64,000 bases of DNA from Gibbula magus (Eukaryota; Mollusca; Gastropoda; Trochida; Trochidae), in assembly GCA_936450465.1 (NCBI GenBank), contig OW388289.1, positions 80,679,093 through 80,743,092 on the forward strand, given 5' to 3'. Both the position numbers and the translations under genes were made by a program. Of this stretch, positions 24,775-34,668 are shown one piece after another. Within the stretch, counting starts at the first letter, position 1; each line of letters opens with the position of its first letter. The notes below the pieces were generated by a model. It was not told the DNA's origin and made no database searches. It saw only the letters and a program-made list of their open reading frames with translations.

Positions 24775-25490
24775 CACATCGACCGCGAGGGCCCTTACTC
24801 GACTTTCACCTCGGACGGGCCTCACGGACAAAATGTCCGTATATTTCCAGGTACAACTCGGAAACTATGATAGTAACTATTACATGTAGTTACAATTGAA
24901 GACACGGTTGAGTTTTAATCTAAACTGAAGTACAAGAGAAAGTACACATCCCATACATATCGAAGTATAACAGAAATATTTTGTGTAAAATCGCAATAGA
25001 GGCACAACACATGGAAACCAATCCTTACAATTACAAAATCAAGAGGTTATTCCACTTAAACCTAAATTCGTACAGTATTGGCGCGCTGGTTTGTTATGCA
25101 ACTGAATGGTCGATATTGGCGTTCTACATATCGTCACTGTCAGGTGTAACATGGAAAATCCAGCAAGATGTCCTGCGCGTCTATACATCAAATACATGCC
25201 TCTCAGGTAATGATACATTCTAGGATTTATAACACAACTTTCCTAAACGTCTTTAAGAAATACGACGCAACAAAATCATTGAATATGTATTTCACGATTC
25301 TATTAGAAAAGTAGTTAAATCTTCGTTAAAATAGATAGATCGTCTCTTACAAATAATGTTATAACATCAACTTTTAATTATAGTTCATATAGTTTCATTT
25401 GTTTAGAAACTTAGTTTTGTTTAAAACGATATTGAGATATAATTTGATGGTATTCTAAGATTATGTTTATTGCATAGCGTTATTAAGTGA
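24775..25490. other. No recognisable feature
   Basis: Contains one 80-codon frame (24981-25223) without a recognisable domain. Nothing else can be supported. Confidence 0.35.
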
Positions 25491-25498
25491 AACAAAGT

Positions 25499-26300
25499 AC
25501 CCCCACGTTTTTTCACCAGCGAAGGTTGTCTGCTAAGAAAGAAGACACTGTGTCATTAAACGCTACCATATGAAATAAGAGAATCAAAATCTAGCCGTTT
25601 TATAAATTAAAATTTCATTGAGATAACGTTTCTCTTCTTTTGGATATTTGCATTTGTAAGTTTTGATATTTTGGTCTCCAGAAACATGTTATGTTATACT
25701 GAGAAGTAAAAGTGAATATTGGTTGCTGTACATGTAATGTGAGTAATTCCATTCTTTTAGCCCACTGTTCAAACTTTAGTATCTACATTTTAGTCAAAAG
25801 TCGCCAGTAACAGCTCTACATGAACCTTCAAAATCATAAATTTTGAAAAAAGACAATTTTAGTAAATGTTGCCTACTGACAAAATCGGGTCATTGTTACT
25901 GAAATGATCCTCCTATAACAAAGAAAAGAGTTTAATTAACAGTTTGAACTGGGGGAAAATGCATTAAAAATCGAATGTTTTTTTTATCAATATTTGTTTA
26001 TAATTGTTGATAAAAGGACGGCATTTCACCAATCAGTTACTTCTTTATTTTGTAACATAAACGATGTTTTTGATATGTGAAAGTCAACTTGGTAGTTTAG
26101 GTGCAAGGACAATAGTTTTTTTTGTAAAAAAATCAGCACTTTTACAATATCAGTCCTCGGTTTTTTTTTCCTTTGAAGAAATCTGTCACAAGGTCTAATT
26201 TTCTCATGTCGAGTGATTCAAAATGCAGCATTTATATGAGTCTTTTTAGGGCATTTAGAAGTTGTATACAGAAGTATAGGGAAGTTTTCTGGATAACAAC
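25499..26300 (+). repeat. Dispersed ~800-bp repeat, copy 1
   Basis: Matches 35433-36250 over most of its length. Shared blocks include ACGTTTTTTCACCAGC, GTGAATATxGGTTGCTGTA and GTGAGTAATTCCATTC. Its terminal repeats are worn away, unlike those of the second copy. Confidence 0.75.
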
Positions 26301-26319
26301 TTTATCTTAAGGATGTTCG

Positions 26320-27150
26320 CTCCTCAAATTTATAGTATTAAACTTTTTTTCTAACTTACATTTTTTAAAAGATCAAAGTATATGATTGGAAAATTAGCAT
26401 TAAAAAATAGGGGTTAGTGTGGGTTTTTTCGAGATATGACGCCTGTAAGATAGTTGGGTGAAGTACAACTTTAACATGGGAGTCTATGGGAAAATGAAAA
26501 AAAACTGCTAAAAACATTAAAATACTACATTTCTAGTATTAAACTTGTTTTCCTTTTTTGATATGTTACAAAGTTCATTTTATCCTACCGAAATCGATGA
26601 AAAAATATACATGCTAGTGTGTTTTTTTAAGCTTTGACACAAATGTACCTGAAAATTCAAATTTAGGCCATTTATGCTGTTTAAGCACTTTTTAGAGGTT
26701 CTAAAGTCACAATTTTTCTTTATTTCATTTGTTTTTTAAAAGTATGTAGATGATGTAGAATATCATGAAGTAAATAAAGATGAGAAAAAATCTTTACTTA
26801 ATCATATTTCACTTTTGAAGTTCAACTCAACAAGTTCAACAAATTCAAAAGTAGTTGAAAAGCTCAAAAGGTACACATACACATGATGACTGTTATACCA
26901 TACCATGTTTTAATGAGCTAAAATGTTAAAGTATGTTTCCATGGTAACGGCTAAAAATAAATTCACTGAAGTCAAAACCCCAAAAGGCACACCTTTACTA
27001 CACGATGACTGTTCCACATACCAAGTTTAATTGAGATTGACCTTACAGTTTTTGAGTTCTGGTCCGGAAACGAAACCCTGACGGACGGACGGACGGACGT
27101 ACGGAGGTAATTTCTATATCCCCAGACAACTTTGTTGTCCAAATTCTGAT
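26320..27150. repeat. Repeat-rich block ending in a GGAC run
   Basis: Two diverged ~200-bp copies (around 26327 and 26533, sharing TAGTATTAAACTT) are followed by two diverged ~110-bp copies containing GATGACTGTT-ACATACCA (about 26885 and 27004). The block ends at ACGGACGGACGGACG and ATATCCCCAGACAACTTTGT. Probably a non-autonomous element; the left end is not defined. Confidence 0.45.
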
Positions 27151-27768
27151 CAGAAAAACACAAATCAATGATTTTCCTCCCTCCACTATCTGGCAGTATC
27201 TGGACTTTCCATGAACCGGCACTGTTTCGGACCACTTACTTGTGCCGGTTTGTAGAGAGGTCCGGTTTACACAATTTTGGTTTCAAGAAAGAACTGAACC
27301 TCATTCCCATGGTACGATCGCTTACCACATTCACAACTGACCTCAATCGTATATGACATTCAGAAATAAACTTAACTGAAAATTTTGAATGTTTATGTAA
27401 GATAATAAACGATCACATCTGTTATAAACTGTTGTCGATTCCTTATAGGATTTATACTAAAAGTACATAGATTTTTCGAACATGTATTCATTTTTGCCAA
27501 AGCTAATACCTCGATTCAAAAAACATTTACGTCGTGCTTATTTGTTTCCAGATACTGTTCTTTGTTTTATGCGTGAAACTGTTTGTTTTAATGTGTGTAT
27601 AATTTTAGTTACCATCAGCACCTTTGCCAACGTTCAGTTTATCTCATAGCAATCGATAATGCCAGTTGATATTTGCCAATACAGGCAATCGGTGGGTTTG
27701 TTTTCCTTAAACATGTAAAATTATCTTCTGAAAGAACAGCTTTGTTACACTTACGAAAGAGCGTTATA

Positions 27769-28952
27769 ATGATGACATGTCTTTATGATACCATGATATC
27801 TCTCCTCTTAACCCTATTGTTATTACTGTGTGGTGATATACATCCCAACCCAGGTCCAGCCCTTCATATCTTAAAATTATTCATTTAAATGTCTGCAGTG
27901 TTAATGGCAAAATTGATATAATAAATTTGAAATTAAATGAGTACGACGTTATCTGTTTGACAGAAACCTGGCTCCATGAAGGAATCGCTGATCATAATAT
28001 TAATATTCCAGGCTTTCATTGCCCCTTTAGAAAAGATAGACCGACAAGGGAAGGTGGGGAAATTGTCTTCGTTAAAAACACAATTATCGCTAAAAGGATA
28101 GAAAACTTGGATAAAATTGGTCTTGAGGCATTATGGGTAGAGCTCCGCTCAAAAAGCCGAAGAAGAAGTATTTATTGGGTGTATTTTATAGAGAAGACAC
28201 AAGTGAGCAATATTGGAACTTGATTGATCACTGTATCGGAGATGCCTTGGATATGGACTTAGATACAATAATTGTTGGAGATTTTAACATTGATATGTAT
28301 AACAAAGTAGATACAAAGATAACAAACCTTATGATGGCCTATGATTTACACCAAATTATAAAGTCTCCTATTAGAATCACCAAAACCAGTAGAACGCTTA
28401 TCGATGGGATATTTGTTTCCCCGTCTCGATATGGTAAAAGAATCGAAGGTTTTAGATCCATTTTGTAGCGACCATTGTCCAGTATCCGTAACCTTAAATG
28501 AACGTATGAATTCGCCGAAAACCTATCAACGAAAAAATTATGATTACAACTTGGTAAACAAAGATAATATTTGCTCCAGTGTGGACACCACTACTAAAAA
28601 CATGTTATCCATTCCTGATATAAATATGAGCACAGATGCATTTGTGAGAACCCTATCTCATATCTGTGATTCAAGCATACCTAACACAACAGTTACAATA
28701 AGATGTAAAGATACCCCGTGGATGAATAGTAACATTCGAAAACTAATGCGGAAACGAAACCGGCAACATAAGATTGCTAAGAAAAGCAACTCGAAACCAA
28801 TAATCTCTATGGCACGAAAAGCCAAGAAAGAATACACAACAAAATTAGACACCCAAATCAACACTAATCATAGTACTAAATTATGGTGGCGTTTAGTAAA
28901 CAATTACATGATTAAAAAATCTTTAAGTTCACCCTCCCCCTATAACCCATAA
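27769..28952 (+). pseudogene. LINE ORF2 N-terminus: 2A-like motif and APE endonuclease
   Basis: The frame from ATG 27769 codes a hydrophobic stretch ending in CGDIHPNPGP (27829-27858). This fits the 2A ribosome-skipping consensus DxExNPGP except for His-Pro in place of the acidic residue. After a frameshift the endonuclease follows with LNVCSVNGK, the metal-binding TETWL (about 27961), GDFNID (about 28279) and SDHCPV (about 28466) motifs in three overlapping frames. The tail (to 28952) is basic and leads toward the RT domain. At least two frameshifts make it non-functional. Confidence 0.85.
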
Positions 28953-28989
28953 TAACGAAGTTTATCAAGAACCCGAATCAATAAAGCAA

Positions 28990-29845
28990 ACGTGTTAAAC
29001 ATATACATTGTTAAAAATTGCGAAAATTATATGGATAACAACTTCTTTATTCATGATATGCGACGTTTCAACACAGATTATTGTGTCTTTATCAAGCTGA
29101 TGGACAAAATGGTGGTTGTAGGCATATATATATATATGTGCAATTAACAATGGACAGAGTGATGCAGTAACAAAGTGAGTGAGTTAAGGTACTTAACATT
29201 GGATTAAGATGGGGAAGTCAGGAATGGACAATGTATAAAGGTAGTTTACTCATTTGATTGGTTGAGGAGAACATCATAGGCTGGGGGAATGTAATACCCC
29301 TGATCACGGTTAATTGACGGGTTGATCCGCTTAATCTCCAGGGCTTCTCTGTATTTTCTTTGGCGGTAATCAGTTTGATTGGTAGCCAGATGTGTGATTT
29401 CAGTCCAATTAATCTGATGGCTAGGATTGCCTTTAATATGTTCAGCTATAGCGGATTTGTCATCTAGCTTGGTCACAGATGATTGGTGTTCTTTCACTCG
29501 AGTGTTTATGGGCCTGGATGTTTCGCCAATGTAGCATTGTCCGTATTCACAGTTTATTTTGTAGATCACCCCTTTAGGGTTGTAGTTGTTTCCGGAAGTA
29601 CATTTCTTTCCATTAGCATGGAGCAGGTTCTGTAAATTATATGATGAGGAAAAGATTGTGTCAATGCCTGCCTGTTGTTTCAAGAGTCTGCTTATTTGGT
29701 GGGATGGTTTGCCAACATAGGGGATGACAATTTTGATGGGGGCTGATTCTGGTCGTGGAGATTTCTTGCTGGGAGCGGTTGCTGCAGTCATAGTTTGTTC
29801 TACTAAGTTGGGAGGATAGTGGTTAGTGGTTGAGATCTATGCCTC
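28990..29845 (-). mobile_element. Penelope-like element, 5'-truncated, GIY-YIG endonuclease
   Basis: The insertion lies on the - strand, and LINE coding sequence resumes on both sides of it. An intact 181-codon frame (29791-29246) holds a linker (IVIPYVGKPSHQISRLL...) and a GIY-YIG nuclease core: GVIYKINC...QCYIGET-SRPINTRVKEH, then AIAEHIKG and EALEIKRINPSINRDQGYY. This is the C-terminal endonuclease of Penelope-like retroelements; the RT is missing. Downstream on the same strand (29100-29061) is AAAGACACA-ATAATC-TGTGTTGAAAC, which looks like stem II and the GAAA core of the hammerhead ribozymes found in these elements. The CUGANGA box is imperfect. Confidence 0.8.
29246..29791 (-). CDS. GIY-YIG endonuclease domain of Penelope-like element
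   Basis: 181-codon intact frame. The order is a basic N-terminus (residues 1-20), the PLE-type linker (about 21-70) and the GIY-YIG domain (about 75-165). The domain includes the IY and YIG tyrosines, the Arg of TSRPINTR and the downstream Glu of the EALEIKR segment. The length suits the C-terminal part of a Penelope-like polyprotein, not a free-standing gene. The ATG is probably internal to the original ORF. Penelope endonucleases nick target DNA to prime reverse transcription; without its RT this copy could act only in trans. Confidence 0.75.
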   Translation of the reverse strand: MTAATAPSKKSPRPESAPIKIVIPYVGKPSHQISRLLKQQAGIDTIFSSSYNLQNLLHANGKKCTSGNNYNPKGVIYKINCEYGQCYIGETSRPINTRVKEHQSSVTKLDDKSAIAEHIKGNPSHQINWTEITHLATNQTDYRQRKYREALEIKRINPSINRDQGYYIPPAYDVLLNQSNE

Positions 29846-30980
29846 TCAAAGAAACTTACTTTGTTGATCAGGCTACAAAAGCTGACCCTAATAAAGATCT
29901 TCCAGACTTATTCATGGACGATGATAGTATAAGTTTGAGCGATATATATCTTACTCAGCAGGATGTCGAAGATGTATTGTCATCGTTAAACATTACCAAA
30001 GCGACCGGACCAGGTGGAATTGGAAACCGCTTCTTACGTTTGATATTATGTTCTTTGTCACAACCATTGACTAATCTATTTAATAAATCACTTCAAAGAG
30101 CAGCTTTTCCAGACATATGTCGCTTTAACATCTTGCTTGTCTAAAGTCTTTGTTAAATGTATAGTCAAATATGTTTTTAATTTCATAAGGGATAACAATT
30201 GTCTCTCGAATTTAAAAATAGGATTCATGCCAGGAGCTTACTTACTTACTTATCAGCTTACTCATTTATATAACTTCATCGCTAAAGCTATGGATAACGG
30301 AAAAGAAGTTAGGACTATATTCTGCGATACAAGCAAAGCATATGATAAAGTTTGGCACAAGGGAATAATTCAAAAACTAAAATCTTGTGGAATTGATGGA
30401 AATTTACTGCAATGGTTTGAAAGTTATTTGCAAAATAAAATGCAAAGAGTAGTTATTCAAGGTTATAAATCTGAATTAAAACCAATAACAGCCGGGGTGC
30501 CTCAGGGATCAGTCCATTGACCTCTCCTATTTCTAGTGTACATAAATTACATTGTTGATGGAATCGAAAGTAACATACGCCTCTTTGCAGACGACACGTC
30601 ATTCTATGTTATAATTGATGATCCCTATACGAGTGCCTCTACTCTAAATTCAGACTTACAGAGAATATCTAAATGGGCTGAAATGTGGCAAGTAAACTTT
30701 AACTGTAATAAGACTGAAACCATCCACTTTTCACGCAAAACCGAACCCTCCATGAACATTCCACTCTAGATGAACGGGACCCCTATAAATGAAGTGCAGA
30801 GCCATAAACATATAGGTATCATTTTCAGGAAAACCTCTTGTGGCACTCTCATATTAAGGAAATGATAAATAATTAACCCAATGATCAATTGCCTTCGTAG
30901 TTTTAAATACAGATTGTCTCGCAAAACTCTTGAAATTATTTACAAATCCTTCATTTTACCTTTATTTGATTATTGCTGCC
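29845..30980 (+). pseudogene. LINE reverse transcriptase domain
   Basis: Three frames carry ordered RT motifs: KATGPGGIG near 29998, FCDTSKAYDKVWH (first catalytic Asp) near 30321, AGVPQGSV near 30490 and FADDTS (catalytic DD) near 30585. The thumb follows with SKWAEMWQVNFNCNKTE and LRSFKYRLSRKTLEIIYKSF near 30892-30955. A frame change near 30140, the stop TGA at 30518 and further shifts break the gene. The piece ends where the SINE at 30978 is inserted. Confidence 0.85.
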
Positions 30981-31415
30981 ATAATAATAATAATGAGGAT
31001 ACTTATATGGCGCTAAATCCACAACACTAAGGGCCATGCTCAAAGCGCTACACACATTATTACCCTGGTATAAGGACCAACATCATTCCTTTTCATTCTC
31101 AACTCCTCTTGGAGTATGCAACCTGAGCTACCAATTAAGGCGCTCGAAGGTTACCTGTCACATTGCCTTCACTTCCAAACCAGGTACTCAATTGTACTGC
31201 TGAGTGAACAGAGGCATATTTTGAATAAAGTCCCTTGCCCAAGGTGACACCACGAGCCTCTCAACTCATGTCTCAGTGTGGGGCAGGGAATCACCCTTCA
31301 AACTCTCAGTTTTTATCCAGCAATGAGTGGGGTAACCCACCCATCCAGCGAGCCACGCCCGTTGTTGCTGAACTTCACTGATAGCGGTCGACTGAGCTAT
31401 GCATAGGACCACGTG
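30978..31415 (-). mobile_element. SINE inserted in the LINE (reverse orientation)
   Basis: A (TAA)n run, then ATATGGCGCTAAATCC and CTCAAAGCGCTACACA at the left, and GTCCCTTGCCCAAGGTGAC in the middle, match the general form of tRNA-derived SINEs with a conserved CCTTGGGCAAGG core, here on the - strand. The LINE reading frame is recognisable on both sides. Confidence 0.55.
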
Positions 31416-31569
31416 CCTTTTTCATATTGTGCCTTTTATACATTGTTTGGGACAATTACACAAATGAACAATCCATGTCACTAAACCACCTTCCTTTGGA
31501 TGCTTTACGCACAATATGTGGTGCTGTTAGAGGTACCAGTCACTCGAAACTATATACTGAGACAAACCA

Positions 31570-31755
31570 GGGCGTGTTCAAAAGAGATTTCAAAGTTATC
31601 GCTCAATTAGCGATTACTTTTAAACCTATCTTGAACGCGGTTGCTCAATATATCGCTACGTAGCAAAGCGAGCGAATTTTGAGGTTTTGCACTGCGTCGT
31701 TCAGGAGAAAATTAGCGCTACTTGACATCAATCAATGAGCGATTATAAGCGACCT
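31570..31755 (+). mobile_element. Short hairpin MITE, family A, copy 3
   Basis: Starts GGCGTGTTCAAAAGAG and contains TTATCGCTCAATTAGCGATT. It matches copies 1 and 2 and separates LINE coding blocks (SKLYTET before, IEKFKLTLFYKM after). Confidence 0.7.
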
Positions 31756-32131
31756 CCTTAGCGAAAAGAATAGAAAAATTCAAATTAACTTTATTTTATA
31801 AAATGACTAGTAGCTATATGGTTCCAGATTTTCTTTGTGATCTCGTGCCAGGGAATGTAGCTGACAACTGTAACTATAACCTTAGGAATAATGACAATTT
31901 TCAGACTATACGATGTAAATCTGTTTATTACGCTAATTCGTTCCTGCCCGGTACAATCAAGTTATGGAATTACCTACCTTCAATATAACATATACTTCCT
32001 CTGTTGGGCAGTTTAAGAACCTAATCAAACCACAGGTAGATACTTACACAATGTTTGATTTGAATTACGGTACGCGGTTCTGTCAAATCATTCACTGTCG
32101 TCTTAGACTAGGATGCAGTGACATAAGTATT

Positions 32132-32282
32132 AGATGGTACTCTTTTCCGAGGGCATTGGCTGATACACCTATTGGTTTCAAGAATCGTGGGGTCGTGGGG
32201 CCGAGGAGGCTCCACGATTCTTGAAAACAATAGGTGTATCAGCCAATGCACCGAGGAAAGAGTGGGTACATCTGACTTATAC
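32132..32282. repeat. Near-perfect 150-bp hairpin
   Basis: Core arms 32153-32190 and 32212-32249 match at 37 of 38 positions around a 21-base loop. Complementarity continues outward, with gaps, to ATAAGT at 32132 and ACTTAT at 32280. It starts exactly where the LINE coding frame is interrupted. Confidence 0.9.
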
Positions 32283-32833
32283 CCCACTCCTGTCGAGTTT
32301 CTTTTGCAAAGAACATTTTTATTCTGAAAATAACAAAAATATGAAACTTTTATAAACTTTGATTTTTTTTAATATAAACTCAATGGTTAGGACCCTCACA
32401 TACTAAACTGTCAGCGCGCTTCAGAAAAAGCATGCATCCCAAAAATACTTACCAATGACATTCATAAACAAATACACAAACCGCACATATTATTTCAGGC
32501 AGTATACAAACCTTAATCAATTGGTCAAGAAAAATGTTATCAATTTTCATCTGCCCTCATGGCTGGGTGGGTAGACCTCTGGGCAGGAAAGATAGAGGTC
32601 ACTGGTTCGATCCCAGGTTTCGATTGAAACATGCAAAATTGTGTAGAGTATCTTGACTTCGATTTAAATCGTGTATAGATATTATTGTGTAAAATGTGTT
32701 TAGAAAGTAATTTGACTCTAAAGAATTTGAATTAAAATTGTAGGTATATCAGAAATACACCTACGGTATCGGCTAGTACACCAACTGTTGTAACAAAAGA
32801 AACCATGGCAACGAGACCGGAAGTGGGGTATAA
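32277..32833. mobile_element. MITE with TTATACCCCACT ends
   Basis: The left end TTATACCCCACTCC and right end AGTGGGGTATAA are inverted. A second shared block, TTTCTTTTG, lies inside both ends. The LINE frame resumes directly after it (AACAATGATAAA...). Confidence 0.65.
32557..32640 (+). mobile_element. tRNA-like SINE head
   Basis: CCCTCATGGCTGGGTGGGTA resembles an A-box region and GGTTCGATCCC is a good B box, at tRNA-like spacing. It sits within the MITE at 32277-32833. No perfect acceptor stem, so not called a functional tRNA. Confidence 0.5.
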
Positions 32834-33119
32834 ACAATGATAAATATTAATATCGTTTAATTTCTGATAATCCCCACTGTTCCTGCTCACATGTCTGCGA
32901 GGATGCCTTCCATTTCTTTTTCATGTGTCCTGAATATAGTAACACTCAAAACGAATCATATTTCTACGTTAAAGGTTTTTACCATACGGGATGTCCTAAA
33001 CGGCAATAACTCAATATCGCACGAGAGGAATATGAATATTCTAGAGTCAGTTCATCAATTCATTATTGCATCAAAACGATGCTTCATGTTTGACTTAATT
33101 GTATCAGCTGACAACTAAA

Positions 33120-34610
33120 CAACAAACAAATTTAGATTATTTAATACTATATTTATGTGTTTGTTTTTGTGTACAACATTCTGTTTAAATGTGAACCTAT
33201 GTATTACTTACTCTGAAGCGACAATAATATAAGCTATTTAGGCTTGTTTGCCAATCCTTGACTATTGAATAAAATATGTTTAAACCATAAGATAAACGTT
33301 ATTATCCCAGATGGGAAATTCGTCTTACATTCAGAGTATTTGGAAGTATATAATACAAAATAACAATATATGAATACAATATAAAACCGATAACATACAT
33401 TGTGATGATGGGTACTAATGACATTGCTTTTAATATGGCATATTTTAACCAGCCATGTCGTGTTTCAAGAGTTACGTAATTACTATTAGGCATGGAGATA
33501 TAGAATTGTTATACTGTATGAAATCCTTTTGACGCTCAATTAGTTTTGAAATGCCAGATAGTGGAACGAAGTCCAGCTGGTAGAAATTCAGAATATTCAT
33601 TTAGAAAGTGCGATGAGTCTGGTTGAATGGCTAGAGCCTTGTTTTAACTCTTGAAATGAAACTCTCTAAGCCACGAAACGATTGCGGTGAGACATTCATT
33701 CCTTCTGATTATATTTATACAGGAGTGGTAAATTGTTTTAAACCGCATGTATTGTTAGATTTCAGTTGTTATAAATTTTCTATGAATGTAAAGTGTTCAG
33801 AATAAAACAACGGATATACAACGCGGATAAGTATAAGATGAAAAGTTCAGATTAGAACTCATCTGGAGAAATAGCGACGAAGTGTCTTTAGATGTTACAT
33901 TTACAATAAAGGAGAAAGTATATATATTGTTGTTTTCAAATTGCCAATATTTAAATGCCTGTCCAGAATTCCCTTGCTTTTGACCAGGTAGAATCAACTA
34001 CAAGCTTGGGTAGTTAATTTAAATAGCCTGTCCCAAGGTTCACACATCATTATTTTCGTTCCATTTTAATGCTGCACAGTGTCCCATCAAAATCACTCCA
34101 TATCTGTAAGTCTATATCATCTAAAAATTTAATTTCAAATACCTTATTGTATAAAGACAGTCATTATTGTGTTTAAGAAGTAATTGCCAGCGAAATAAGA
34201 GTCAGTCTATTGGACTGCTTAAATGACAGGGACTGCTTAAATGACAGGGGTTCACATGTTTCCAGTGCCCTAACCGTCGTACCACCCGTATCAACCGACC
34301 TTTCAAGGTAAAACATGTTGTCAAGAACGAAATTTGTTAACTTTCCTGGCTTGCATTTATATTGTTACGTCCTGGGGTGAAACTGTAACTGCTTCTGAGG
34401 TTCGTGTAAGAAACGATGCCCTTTTAAAACTGAGGGAACGTCTGTCGCACGTTAGAGACCTAATCCTCCTACTCTCTACGTCAGCATGTTTGACATTAAT
34501 GGCCATTTTTTACCCTAAGAAGAAGAAAAATACACGCAATTTTTATTTACACGATGCACCTACCACTGACTTCTCTGTTGGCATTAACACAAAGGTCTTA
34601 TAGTCCTGTG
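33120..34610. other. Intergenic region upstream of gene 3
   Basis: No coding exon recognised. The only small structure seen is a direct duplication of GGGACTGCTTAAATGACAG near 34216-34252. Confidence 0.4.
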
Positions 34611-34614
34611 CCAC

Positions 34615-34621
34615 TATAAAG
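34615..34621 (+). promoter_or_regulatory. TATA box of gene 3
   Basis: TATAAAG 54 bases before the ATG, matching genes 1 and 2. Confidence 0.65.
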
Positions 34622-34668
34622 AGGCGAGGGATGTTGAGACCACAGCATCCCTAGTCGTCTCGGCAACC

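Larger units (their letters stand above)
27673..33118 (+). mobile_element. APE-type LINE (CR1/Jockey-like), broken by nested insertions
   Basis: One non-LTR retrotransposon can be followed in several frames. Coding pieces lie at about 27769-28952 (2A-like motif and AP endonuclease), 29845-30980 (RT), 31430-31565, 31755-32132 and 32835-33118 (C-terminal region). The last piece has a CSC-x-HVCED-x-FHFFFMCPEY cysteine/histidine motif usual at the end of such ORF2 proteins. Four insertions divide it: a Penelope-like fragment, a SINE, a family A MITE and a hairpin/MITE block. Frameshifts and an in-frame TGA at 30518 make it inactive. The clade call rests on motifs, not on a tree. Confidence 0.85.
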
